Source of the DNA: OLB11 sp041392835
GTDB taxonomy: Bacteria > Bacteroidota > Bacteroidia > Chitinophagales > Chitinophagaceae
Assembly: GCA_041392835.1 (NCBI GenBank)
Contig: JAWKLF010000006.1
Coordinates: 1-64,000 of the forward strand
Reading direction: 5' to 3'
DNA: 64,000 nt
Of the stretch, positions 18,301 to 26,824 are shown piece after piece. The number at the start of each line of letters is the position of its first letter. Position 1 is the stretch's first letter. The translations under genes and the position numbers were made by a program. The notes beneath the pieces were generated by a model. It made no database searches and was not told the origin of the DNA. It saw nothing but the letters and a program-made list of their open reading frames with translations.

Positions 18301-19720
18301 CAGTTTAGGTTTTCTACCAATGGCATTAAGTAGCAGTGCAGGTGCAGAAGTTCAAAAGCCTTTGGCTACAGTAGTAATAGGCGGTTTGCTTTCTGCAACC
18401 TTTCTTACACTTTTTGTTTTGCCTTTATTATATATCATTTTTAATACTAAAATTTCCATAAATGGAAAATTAAAAATGAAAAAAATTACTACAGCTTCCA
18501 CTATTCTTTTGTTGATGTATTCATTAAATACAAATGCACAATCTGTAAAACAATTAACTATTGATGAAGCTATTAATTTAGCTATTCAAAACAACCAATC
18601 AGTAAAAGCAAATAGTTTGAATATTCAAGCAACGGAAAGTTTGCGTAAAACAGCTAACGAATTACCTAAATTAGATTTTAATGCACAGCTTGGGCAATAC
18701 AATAGTATCAAGTTTGATAACGCTTTTCAGCTTTCTCAAACTATTCCTTTCCCTACACTATTTGGTGCTAAAAAAGAATTGATAAATGCCGAAATAAAAG
18801 CAAAGCAAATACAACAACAACTAACTATTTATGAACTCAAAAATCAAGTTCGTAGTCTGTATTATCAAATAGAGTATTTACAATACAATAAACAAAAATT
18901 GCTGAGCTTAGATAGTTTGTACAATGAATTTATAAGAGTAGCCAATTTGCGTTACAAAACAGGCGATACAAAGAAAATTGAAATCAGCACAGCCGAAACT
19001 AAAAAAGGCGAAATCAATTTATTGGCACAGCAAAATCAAGTGTATTTACAAAATGCATATCAAAGTTTGAAAGCATTGCTAAATACAACTGATAGTCTTG
19101 AAATAACCACAAATACTTCTTACACACCTTTGCAGGTTAATAATTTATTAGACAGCAATGCTATTGCCAACCACCCAATGCTGCAATCTATTTACCAAAA
19201 TATGCAAATAGCAGAGAAAACCAAAAAGGTAGAAAAAGCACAAGGTTTGCCCGACTTTAAAATTGGCTATTCAAATCAATCCCTTATTGGTTTTCAAAAT
19301 GTGGATGGTGTAGACAAATATTTTGGTGCAGGCAATAGATTTAATGTTGTAAATATTGGTGTAGCTATTCCATTAACTTTTGGAGCAACCAAAGCCCGAA
19401 TTAAAAGTTTAGAATATCAAAAACAAAGTTTACAAACACAGGCACAGTATCAAAGTGTATTGCTCAATACCCAATTACAAAATGCCTTAGCTCAATATCA
19501 GCAAGATGTACAGCAATACAATTATTACAAAACAAAAGCATTGCCTAATGCCGATGATATAGTAAAGGCGGCACAGTTGGGCTATCGCACAGGCGACATA
19601 TCTTATGTGGAGTATCTGTATGCACTTCAAACAGCAACCGATATACAATTAAAATATTTGCAATCTATTCAGCAAATCAACCAAACAGTAGTAATCATAA
19701 ATTCAATAATCAATAAATAA
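15356..19720 (+). CDS. CusA/CzcA heavy-metal RND efflux pump fused to a TolC-like outer-membrane protein
   Basis: This 1,454-residue protein starts with GTG at 15356. Residues 1 to about 1,035 are a full RND pump of the heavy-metal class. It has the N-terminal helix, two large periplasmic loops, 12 predicted membrane helices, and the charged membrane helix IDFGLIVDGAVIIVEA in the TM4 region. From M1041 a new signal-like stretch (KKITTASTILLLMYS) leads into about 410 residues of an outer-membrane efflux protein, with LTIDEAINLAIQNNQSVKAN and alpha-helical repeats. Fusions of this sort are known in Bacteroidota. The pump expels divalent metal ions using the proton gradient. The inner ATG at 18476 may also serve as an independent start, so one or two products are possible. 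The cusB gene follows by 8 bases. Confidence 0.9.
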   Translation: MLDKIIKFSIKNKLIVAAMTLLLIIWGVWSATKLPIDAVPDITNNQVQIFTTCPTLAGQEVEQLVTFPIEQSIANIPDIEEVRSISRFGLSVITVVFKDEVNIYFARQLINERIKEAEANIPKGIGTPELAPVSTGLGEVYQYIIHPKKGSEHKYNAKDLRTMQDWIVARQLNGTPGIAEVNSFGGELKQYEVSINPNRLKAMGVSIPDIFNALEKNNQNTGGAYIDKKPNAYFIRGIGLVTSIEDVQNIAVKNTGGIPIFIKDVAEVKFGFATRYGAMTYNGEVDAVGGVVMMLKGENSNVVVQRIKEKIPTIQKSLPEDIVIEPYLDRTDLVGRAINTVEKNLIEGALIVIFVLVLFLGNFRAGLIVASAIPLSLLFALGLMNVFGVSANLMSLGAIDFGLIVDGAVIIVEATLHHLGLRKSMNKLTQSEMDNEVFVSASKIRSSAAFGEIIILIVYIPILSLIGIEGKMFRPMAQTVGFAIFGALILSLTYIPMMCALFLPKLINHKKNFSDKMMDFFQRIYQPLLQKAIKAKYILVGATVALFAFCLLLFARMGGEFIPTLAEGDFAFHCILPQGSSLSQSIETSMQASRIIKQFDEVKMVVGKTGSAEVPTDPMPPEATDMMIILKPQKEWKTHKSYDELADEISEKLEAIPGVFFEKNQPIQMRFNELMTGIRQDVAVKIFGENMDTLSNYAEKVNKVIQSVQGATAPQVERVSGLPQINIEYDRLRLANYGLTVEDVNDIVSTAFAGKSTGVVFENERKFDLVVRLDSIYRSSIEDVNNLMIPTNTGNQIPLSQVANINFKVGPAQISREAGKRRIVVGFNVKGRDVQSVVTEIQQKLSAQVKLPSGYYFTYGGTFENLQKASKRLMIAVPISLLLIFLLLYFTFRSFKQASLIFTAIPMSAIGGVLALLLRGMPFSISAGIGFIALFGVAVLNGIVLIGTFNQLEKEGITDVIKRVIEGTKIRLRPVLMTATVASLGFLPMALSSSAGAEVQKPLATVVIGGLLSATFLTLFVLPLLYIIFNTKISINGKLKMKKITTASTILLLMYSLNTNAQSVKQLTIDEAINLAIQNNQSVKANSLNIQATESLRKTANELPKLDFNAQLGQYNSIKFDNAFQLSQTIPFPTLFGAKKELINAEIKAKQIQQQLTIYELKNQVRSLYYQIEYLQYNKQKLLSLDSLYNEFIRVANLRYKTGDTKKIEISTAETKKGEINLLAQQNQVYLQNAYQSLKALLNTTDSLEITTNTSYTPLQVNNLLDSNAIANHPMLQSIYQNMQIAEKTKKVEKAQGLPDFKIGYSNQSLIGFQNVDGVDKYFGAGNRFNVVNIGVAIPLTFGATKARIKSLEYQKQSLQTQAQYQSVLLNTQLQNALAQYQQDVQQYNYYKTKALPNADDIVKAAQLGYRTGDISYVEYLYALQTATDIQLKYLQSIQQINQTVVIINSIINK

Positions 19721-19728
19721 TTTAAAGT

Positions 19729-21015
19729 ATGTTATTCCATATAAATAAAATAATTAGTGCAACATTAATAATATGTATGTTGTTGTCAGCTTGTAGCAAT
19801 CACAAAGAGGGAGATGGGCATAACCATAGTACAGCAGAAACAAAACCTGAAACAAAAACAGAAGAACACCACGAAGAAGCACCAGCCAATATTGCCTCAC
19901 TTACCGATGAGCAAATAAAAACCGTTGGTATTACTTATGGCAATGTAGAAATGAAAGAATTGACAGCTACTATCAAAGCCAATGGTAATTTAAAAGTTCC
20001 CAACAATAATAAAGGCAATGCAACCTCTCTGTATGGTGGTGTAATCAAATCTATCAATGTTCAAATTGGTTCGTCAGTTCGTAAAGGGCAAGTAATAGCC
20101 ACTATTGCCAATCCACAGTTTATACAATTGCAAGAAGAATATTTAACCATAGCCAGTAAAATAACTTTTGCAGAACAAGAACTTACAAGGCAAAAAGAAC
20201 TAAACGAAGGAAATGCAGGTGCAAAGAAGAATTTACAAAGTGCCGATGCCGAATTAAAAACGTTGCGTACTCGTAGAGCTTCTTTGCAACAGCAAATTCA
20301 GTTAATGGGCATTAATCCTAATAATGTTTCCAATAGCAATTTACAATCAGCTTTATTGGTTACAAGCCCTATAAGTGGCACAGTAAGTAATGTATTTGCA
20401 AAAATTGGTTCTTATGTAGATGTAGCTTCTCCAGTTGCCGAAATTGTAGATAATGGCTCACTACATTTAGATTTGAATGTATTTGAAAAAGATTTGCCAT
20501 TACTGAAAGTTGGTCAAACCATACATTTTACACTAACCAATAACCCAACTAATGAATACGATGCAGTAGTGTACAGCATTGGTACAGCCTTTGAAAACGA
20601 TAGCAAAACCATACCAGTACATTGCAATGTAAAAGGCAACAAAACAGGGTTAATTGATGGAATGAACATTACAGGTATTGTTAGTTTGAATAATGTAACA
20701 ACACCAGCAGTACCTACCGATGCTATTGTAGAAGCCGATGGTAAATACTATATTTTTAATAACAGATAAAGAACCCGAAGAACACCACGAAGAAGGGGAT
20801 GAAGGGCACGACCATAAAGAAGCAGAAAAAGGCAAAGAAGCAGAACTAAAAAAACACCACCAATTTTGAAAATTGAAGTGGTAAAAGGAGTTTCCAATAT
20901 GGGCTATACTGCCGTTACATTTGTAAATGATATTCCTAAAGATGCTAAAATAGTAACCAAAGGTGCTTTCTTTATCAATGCCAAATTATCAAACACAGGC
21001 GAACACGAACATTAA
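19729..21015 (+). CDS. CusB/CzcB periplasmic adaptor lipoprotein (frameshifted)
   Basis: The N-terminus is a lipoprotein signal ending in LSACSN, followed by a His-rich stretch (EGDGHNHS, EEHHEEAP) suited to metal binding. Next come the membrane-fusion features: a biotinyl-lipoyl-like part (GGVIKSINVQIGSSVRKGQ), a coiled coil (EQELTRQKELNEGNAGAKKNLQ) and a beta barrel. The frame stops at 20769, yet His-rich coding (KEPEEHHEEGDEGHDHKEAE) and a typical end (GYTAVTFVNDIPKDAKIVTKGAFF) follow in other frames to TAA at 21013-21015. Removing one A near 20758 and adding two A near 20873 restores one frame. The adaptor links the inner pump to the outer channel. Confidence 0.85.
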
Positions 21016-21042
21016 TATATTAACCCTAAAATTATACAGGTA

Positions 21043-21408
21043 ATGAAATTATATTTTAATATTCCAAAATCGCTTTATCCATTTTATAAAGCAGAATTAG
21101 TAAAAGCAAGTGATTTATTAAAACAAGAAAAGCTGCAAGAATGTTGGCGACATTATGAAAGAGCTCATATACTTGGGCAGCGTTACCCTTTGCAACATAG
21201 CTATGTACATTGGCAAATGCTAAAATTTGGCATAAAAATAAAAAGTACCAAAGAAGTTTTTGGGCAAATTACAAGATTAGTTTTTGGTGGTGTAAAATCA
21301 TTTGTAGGCACAGTACCAGTAGGCAATACAGGTGGTGCAAATGTACCACCATTAAAATCTATGGAAATTCCAACCGAATTAAAAAAAATATTAAACATAC
21401 ATTCTTAA
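21043..21408 (+). CDS. DUF3703 family protein
   Basis: This 121-residue protein has a helical N-terminal half (AELVKASDLLKQEKLQECWRHYERAHILGQRYPLQHSYVHW, split here by description only) and a C-terminal Gly/Pro-rich part (VGNTGGANVPPLKSMEIP). Both match DUF3703, a family found in metal-resistance operons of many bacteria. No catalytic residues are obvious. The fixed linkage to efflux pumps suggests a role in metal handling. It lies between cusB and the P-type ATPase, with 2 bases to the next ATG, so it is part of the same transcript. Confidence 0.8.
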   Translation: MKLYFNIPKSLYPFYKAELVKASDLLKQEKLQECWRHYERAHILGQRYPLQHSYVHWQMLKFGIKIKSTKEVFGQITRLVFGGVKSFVGTVPVGNTGGANVPPLKSMEIPTELKKILNIHS

Positions 21409-21410
21409 TT

Positions 21411-23460
21411 ATGCAACATATACACAAATACGATGCACAAGGCAAACAACTTTGTTGCACACAAGAAGAAAAAATAAATGCTATTGCAAATAAGCAATTA
21501 AAAAAAGAACATAAAGAAGTCGGTTGTTGTGATACAGACGAACCCAAACACAACGAACATTCAGATGATGACGGACACAGCTATTCAACAGGTAGTGATA
21601 GCAATTTCAAAATGTTTTTACCAGCTATCATAAGTCTGATTTTATTACTCATAGCTAGCTTTTGATAATTGGTTTCTCAAACTTTGGTTTGCAGGTTGGG
21701 TTCGTGCTATTTTTGGTATGCTCTTGCATTTTTACCAGTAGGTTTCCAGTAATTAAAGAAGCCATTGAAAGCATATCTAAAGGAAATATTCTCGGAGTTT
21801 TTATTAATGAGTATTGCCACAATAGGAGCATTTGCCATTGGGCGAATACTCCAGTAGTTGTAGCAGTAATGTTGTTCTATGCAGTAGGCGAAGTGTTTCA
21901 AACATTAGCAGTAAAAAGAGCCAAAGCAAACATTAAAACCTTACTTGACCAACGACCAGATGAAGTAACCATTTTAGAAAACAATCAGCCAAAAACCATA
22001 AAAGCCGAAACTGTACAAATTGCAATATTATACAACTCCAAAGCAGGTCTTAAAATTAGGATTAGATGGAGAACTATTAACTGATAATGCCTCATTCAAT
22101 ACTTCGGCTCTTACAGGCGAAAGCAAACCCGATACCAAAGCTAAAGGCGAAACAGCATTAGCAGGAATGATAAACCTAAACACAGTAGCACAAGTAAGAA
22201 AGTTACCACAGCATATACGGATAGTAAGTTGAGTAAAATTTTAGAGTTAGTACAAAACGCCACAGCACAAAAGCACCTACCGAATTATTTATAAGAAAGT
22301 TTGCAAAGATATATACACCAATTGTAGTGCTTTTAGCCATTTTAATAACTGCTATTCCTTACTTTTTTGTAGATAATTATGTGTTCAGTCAATGGTTGTA
22401 TAGAGCATTGGTTTTCTTGGTAATCTCTTGTCCTTGTGCATTAGTTATTAGTATTCCGTTAGGATATTTTGGTGGCATAGGTGCAGCTTCTAAAAATGGT
22501 ATTTTGTTTAAAGGCAGTAACTTTTTAGACATTATTGCAAACATTCAAAATGTAGTAATGGACAAAACAGGCACAATGACAGAAGGCGTTTTTAATGTGC
22601 AAGAAGTTGTATTAAAACCCGAATTTAACAAAGACGAAATACTGCAAATGGTTAATGCTTTGGAAAGTCAAAGTACACACCCAGTGGCTACTGCCATTCA
22701 CAACTATGTAGGCAATGTAGATAGCAATATTAAATTAGAAAGCGTAGAAGAATTATCAGGACACGGATTAAAAGCTACAATCAATAACAAAGAACTATTA
22801 GTTGGCAATTTTAAGCTAATGGATAAATTCAGTATTGCTTATGACATTGACCCAGCAACCATAGTTTACACCTTAATAGCCATTGCTTACGACAAAAAAT
22901 TTGTGGGCTATCTAACTATAGCCGATAGTATCAAAGAAGATGCACAATTTACCATAGATAAACTAAAGGCATTGAATGTAAAAACCACAATGTTAAGTGG
23001 CGATAAATCTAATGTAGTGCAGTTTGTAGCCAATAAATTAGGCATTACAAATGCTTATGGCGATTTACTACCCGAAGACAAAGTAAACAAAGTAAAAGAA
23101 CTAAAAGCCAAAAATGAAACCGTTGCATTTGTAGGCGATGGTGTAAACGATGCACCAGTAGTGGCTTTAAGCGATGTAGGTATTGCAATGGGAGGTTTAG
23201 GAAGCGATGCTACTATTGAAACAGCCGATGTAGTTATACAAGACGATATGCCAAGTAAAATACCAATGGCAATCAACATAGGAAAACAAACTAAAAAAAT
23301 CGTTTGGCAGAACATAACCCTTGCATTTGCAGTAAAAGCAGTTGTTCTAATTCTTGGAGCAGGTGGTTTAGCTACAATGTGGGAAGCTGTTTTTGCAGAT
23401 GTAGGTGTGGCATTATTGGCTATTTTAAATGCAGTGAGAATACAACGAATGAAATTTTAA
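21411..23460 (+). pseudogene. Zn/Cd/Co-type heavy-metal P-type ATPase, broken by several frameshifts
   Basis: The gene would encode about 680 residues. A Cys/His-rich N-terminus (LCCTQEEK ... GCCDTDEPKHNEH) is followed by a membrane helix and then at least six frame changes between 21660 and 22300. The remaining 22327-23460 frame is clean. It shows the ion-binding motif SCPCALV with SIPLGYFGGIGAASKNG, the phosphorylation site DKTGTMTEG, the HP motif in STHPVATA and the hinge GDGVNDAPVVALSDVGIAMG. These fit Zn/Cd/Co exporters. The breaks fall mostly at short homopolymers, so the gene may be whole in the organism. It closes the metal operon. Confidence 0.82.
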
Positions 23461-23502
23461 GCCCCAAGCCTACACACAAAAAAATACGGCTTAGGGCTTT
23501 GC
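23459..23502 (+). terminator. Hairpin after the P-type ATPase gene
   Basis: AAGCCCCAAGCC at 23459-23470 pairs with GGCTTAGGGCTT at 23488-23499 with a single mismatch. It overlaps the end of the ATPase stop codon, and only three T follow. It probably ends the metal operon. Confidence 0.5.
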
Positions 23503-23564
23503 CAAAACACAATGCCAACGCTTAAAGCCCTCTAAGGTATTGCAGTCAGTTTTTAACTGTCATA

Positions 23565-23663
23565 TTTTTTGTGGCTATGCTACCATAGCAATTGGCACAT
23601 TGTCTGTTCCATTTTATTCCACAGTCAAAGAGCCAAGCCAACCCACAGCATAGCAACAAAAAA
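23565..23663. repeat. Imperfect inverted repeat, 17-base arms
   Basis: TTTTTTGTGGCTATGCT at 23565-23581 mirrors AGCATAGCAACAAAAAA at 23647-23663 with one mismatch. The space between has no gene. Confidence 0.6.
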
Positions 23664-23722
23664 CGCTTCGTTCCAACCACCACCACCACTTCGCTTATGC
23701 CAGTATAAAAACTGCCTGAAGC

Positions 23723-23892
23723 TACTTATACATAATGTTGCCTTATAGTACATTTTTGCAACGCTTATAGGCGACTATGCCAACCCAAAAAATGTCCTAT
23801 AAGAACATTATGTTAAGTATCCAATACCTTAGCACTCTTGCATTAAAAAGAGTAGTAGTTGTTTTTCAATGGTTTTTTTAATGCAAGTGTGA
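23723..23892. repeat. Two further long imperfect palindromes in non-coding DNA
   Basis: The arm at 23723-23757 (TACTTATACATAATGTTG and onward) is nearly the reverse complement of 23787-23819 (ending AACATTATGTTAAGTA). A second pair, CACTCTTGCATTAAAAA near 23832 and TTTTTAATGCAAGTGTG near 23875, follows at once. The whole 23500-24599 stretch shows no gene I can support; the 97-residue frame at 23973-24266 resembles nothing and crosses repeat-like DNA. Confidence 0.55.
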
Positions 23893-24354
23893 AGCCGTAT
23901 TTTTCCCCTACGCTTCACCCCCCAAATGAAGCGAAGCAAATTCACGAATACCATTGAAAAAATAAAAATGCAATGAGTAATGCCACACACCCCAACCACC
24001 CTTTCAAAGGTGTAGAAAAAAATAAAGCATTTTCTATTGATGCCAATGTGCTAAATAAAGTGTTTATTTATTGCGTTTCATTTCGTTTCAGCAGGCTATC
24101 GCAAATTTGCCTACACTTCATTGCACTTCATAAATTTCACACATTATTTTTAGCACCTCACAGCAAGAGTATTTCGTACCTCATACACTTGCTTTTAACC
24201 TACGCTACTACTATTGGTATGCTTTATTTTTTCTACGTCATATTACCCCCAAGCCAATGCTTCTAAAATATCATTTTCATTTTTGAAATAAGTAAGTAGA
24301 AATAAAATTTAGAGATAAAATTTATTTCCAAAGAAAAAAAACAACAGGAATAAA

Positions 24355-24540
24355 AAGGAAAGCAAAGTTAGGTGGTGGGCTAATAAAAAAGCAAAAAGAC
24401 TACGGCATAATAAAAAGGAAAAAAAAGCTACGCTATCTATTTTTTTCCCTTTTTAGCCTTCGGCACTTATTCCGTTTCCTTTTGGCTTTTTTGCCTCACC
24501 ACCTCTTTGAATGCTTTCTTTTTTTTCTGTTTTTTTCTTT
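24355..24540. repeat. Long imperfect palindrome, copy A
   Basis: The left arm (GGAAAGCAAAGTTAGGTGG and onward) mirrors the right arm (CTCACCACCTCTTTGAATGC and onward). The centre holds AAAAAGACTACGGCATAAT at 24393-24411 and CCTTCGGCACTTATTCCG from 24457. The same two motifs recur at 25131 and 25202 in copy B. Confidence 0.6.
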
Positions 24541-24599
24541 GTAAAAATATTTGTTGGTTTTCGCCACAGCAAGGAACAAAGCAGGTAACAATTAAAGCA

Positions 24600-25037
24600 A
24601 TGTTTCTTATGCAATCAGTAAAAATTTACACATTCAATCCAAAAAATCAAGTAAATGAATTTGACATTTACGCACTATGCAAAGGCTTAAATAGTGGCAA
24701 ACCACTTGAAAAGCCTTGCCCTAATTGTTTTGTCTTAGCTTGTAAAAATCAAGCTGAAAAAGACTTTTACACTACCTTACTTTTCGGCTTATGGAAAGTA
24801 AAGCATTTCTACCCATTTCATACAGGGTCAGTAATTCCATTTATAAGAATATCAGATTTTAAGCAAGTAGTAAAAGAACAAGCAAACCGAGTAAGCATAA
24901 AGCCCCAAGATTTCATTGAAGATGTACACAAATTCAGGCTCATAGAACGAAAGCAAAAACAGATTTACGAACAAATGGCATTGCTAAACGATGTAAAAAG
25001 AGCCTTGATATATAGGCACTTCAAAAGCAGATGCTAA
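24600..25037 (+). CDS. DUF6943-like conserved Bacteroidota protein
   Basis: Read from the ATG at 24600 (or 24609), this is a protein of about 145 residues. The frame is open further upstream, but that part is low-complexity and crosses the palindrome. The conserved-looking core runs ALCKGLNSGKPLEKPCPNCF, then FGLWKVKHFYPFHTGSVIPFIRI, then a helical Lys/Gln-rich C-terminus. The Pro-Cys-x-x-Cys is notable but single. This pattern matches what I recall as DUF6943, a family found on Bacteroidota mobile elements with unknown function. It is framed on both sides by related palindromes A and B. Confidence 0.6.
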   Translation: MFLMQSVKIYTFNPKNQVNEFDIYALCKGLNSGKPLEKPCPNCFVLACKNQAEKDFYTTLLFGLWKVKHFYPFHTGSVIPFIRISDFKQVVKEQANRVSIKPQDFIEDVHKFRLIERKQKQIYEQMALLNDVKRALIYRHFKSRC

Positions 25038-25089
25038 GGGTGGACTAAATGTTCTGATTACTGCCATAAAAAAAATATAAATATGCAAA

Positions 25090-25255
25090 AGTAGCAAGGG
25101 TGGCAACGCACAAAGCCAACCAAAAAAAACCAAAAGACTACGGCATAATGCAAAAAAAATAGTTGCAAGGCAAAGCCAAATTTGCACCTATTTTTTTGCA
25201 CCCTTCGGGACTTATTCCGTTTCCTTTTGGTTTTTTTATCACCCTTGCTATGAAA
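25090..25255. repeat. Long imperfect palindrome, copy B
   Basis: TAGCAAGGGTG at 25092-25102 is the exact reverse complement of CACCCTTGCTA near 25240-25250. Further in, AAAAAAACCAAAAG at 25124-25137 mirrors CTTTTGGTTTTTTT near 25224-25237. It shares its inner motifs with copy A. Confidence 0.65.
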
Positions 25256-25614
25256 AGCATATTAAATTTTTTTTATTATGTCAGTACAGCACATTTCACA
25301 GTCAGCCACCCTTCCAGCAGTTTGCAGTTGCGGTGCCCCTCATTTAGGGTCTTTAGTTCCAGTTAGCCGTTATGCCTTTCAGCGTAGGGTTCGTAGGCGT
25401 TTTTTCTCTTGGTGTCCTTCTATGGGTTGCCGTGTTTATTCATTGGCTTGTGGTTGCTCTCTTTGGGTTTATTCCACAGGTCAGCGTTTCGTTTCGTCTT
25501 TGCCCTTTTAGGGCATTGGCGTTTCGTTAGTATGCTTTGCATTTTCGGATAACTGAATTTGTAGAGCATACCGACCCAATCCCTACAGCTTGACGACCTC
25601 ACAAAGTCCAACAA

Positions 25615-25729
25615 GTCTAATCAGTCTAACTACTTATTGACTTGACTACATTTAGACTATGACCCAAGTCCAACACTAACCAATACTTATAATATCTATA
25701 CTACTTAGACTATTTAGACTACTTAGACC
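25615..25729. repeat. TTAGAC/GTCTAA repeat cluster with 9-base spacing
   Basis: GTCTAA occurs at 25615 and 25624 and TTAGAC at 25652, 25705, 25714 and 25723. The first two and the last three are each spaced by exactly 9 bases, and the two orientations face each other. The 2674/2683 pair has the same unit and the same spacing. Confidence 0.6.
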
Positions 25730-25878
25730 ACGATATTAAATTTGATTTAATTGCTATTTGAAAGCAATATAAAGCATATATAAGCCCTATATATTTAACC
25801 CACCTACACAAATTTGAGAAATAGGATGCAAGGCATTACAGTGCATTTAATTTGAAAGCTATGGCAAGGCCATAAAAC

Positions 25879-25904
25879 AAAAAACCCCACCAACAAGGGC
25901 AGGG
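25879..25904 (-). terminator. Terminator of the 25928-26729 gene
   Basis: On the minus strand CCCTGCC, a 6-base loop and GGTGGGG form a 7-base stem with two G-T pairs, followed by a run of six T. It lies 24 bases after the proposed stop. Confidence 0.55.
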
Positions 25905-25927
25905 CTTTCTGAAGCAGTAGAAAGATG

Positions 25928-26729
25928 TTAGAATACTGTATCGCAACGAAGTGCATTACCTTGAGCAAATAGGTAATAATTACCACCTACTTGTTGGTAA
26001 AACTCAATACCTATGCAGTTCAATACACTAACTGTTGCAGTCATTGTAGGAGTACCGGCATATTTGTTGTTACAGTGGTTGCAGGTGTGGTAGCATTCAA
26101 AGGTAAATAAGCTGAGTAGCTTATATCACTCAATGAATTTAATGTTGGATCTGTTGGCTCATAACTGCTTGTAGCAGGGTTATAAACCCAATCAGAAATT
26201 CCTACAATTGCATTAACCAATCTAAAGTGAGTAGCACCAGCAGGGGCGTTAATCAAATTAGCAGGGTTAAATGCCGGTACTGTAAAAGTTGCACTATCTC
26301 TTGCAGTGTTATTTGTAAGAGTGTACGGAGCATTGAAAATACCTGCCAAGTCACATTGATATTGAAATTGATACCAGCTATCAAACTTTGATAAGCTGAA
26401 ATTTCAATACTTCTTTGACCTCTTGGGTTTGCAGTATCTTCTAAATTGATTTGCTTCATTAAAGCAGTAAGGCGACCAGTCAAACGACTATCACTCATTT
26501 GTTTAATGATTTGCGACAAGCCTACACGAACTGCCTTACCTGCCGAAGCACACCCACCGAACTCACTCATATTTTCACGAGTTCTTTCAAATGCACTGTC
26601 ATTGTAAATTTGTTCTGCTGTAGGACCACCTACAAGTCCTGCATAGTCGCCTTGCAGTCCTTTGATTTTGAAATGTCTTACCCCACCCATTGAGCCAGAG
26701 TATCTTAATAGACCTGTTTGTTTTGCCAT
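25928..26729 (-). CDS. Conserved Bacteroidota protein of the MAKQTG-type family, function unknown (frameshifted)
   Basis: The protein starts MAKQTGLLRYSGSMGGVRHF and continues with FERTRENMSEFGGCASAGKAVR and SRLTGRLTALMKQINLED. This pattern is common in Bacteroidota proteins of about 200-270 residues that lie on mobile or phage-like DNA; no function is known to me. The frame breaks near 26355, where one T added to ACTTGG restores NVTLAGIFNAPYT. It breaks again near 26050, after which CIGIEFYQQVGGNYYLFAQG leads to TAA at 25928-25930. Whole, it would be about 267 residues. The region after residue 130 is rich in Thr, Asn and Pro, as in surface or virion proteins. Confidence 0.7.
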
Positions 26730-26772
26730 TTTTATTAAATTTTTAAGCGTTAAACATTAAATTATTACGATA

Positions 26773-26780
26773 CAAAAATA
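26773..26780 (-). promoter_or_regulatory. Candidate -7 element for the minus-strand MAKQTG gene
   Basis: Read on the minus strand this is TATTTTTG, fitting TAnnTTTG. It lies 44 bases before the ATG at 26729. It stands back to back with a plus-strand element at 26785. Confidence 0.45.
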
Positions 26781-26784
26781 ACGC

Positions 26785-26792
26785 TAACTTTG
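26785..26792 (+). promoter_or_regulatory. Candidate -7 element for the nuclease gene
   Basis: TAACTTTG fits TAnnTTTG and lies 32 bases before the ATG at 26825. The two facing elements leave only 4 bases between them, so the divergent promoters may interfere. Confidence 0.45.
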
Positions 26793-26824
26793 TAAATATT
26801 TAATACATAAATAATTGATAATCA

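Larger units (their letters stand above)
25256..25927. other. Gene-poor stretch with TTAGAC/GTCTAA repeats
   Basis: I find no gene I can support here. A 77-residue frame from 25278 (MSVQHISQSATLPAV...) is Cys/Arg-rich and looks accidental, though its first 30 residues are not impossible as a leader peptide. The strongest feature is the repeat group at 25615-25729. A 16-base copy of the sequence around the start of the 739 gene (AGCAGTAGAAAGATGT) lies at 25913-25928. Confidence 0.5.

Noticed and set aside
23973..24266. 97-residue plus-strand frame in the palindrome-rich region
   Set aside because: No recognisable motif, odd composition (runs of His, Phe, Ser), no good upstream signal and overlap with inverted-repeat DNA.
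25278..25511. 77-residue Cys/Arg-rich plus-strand frame
   Set aside because: Composition looks random and overlaps another frame; only the first 30 residues look mildly protein-like.
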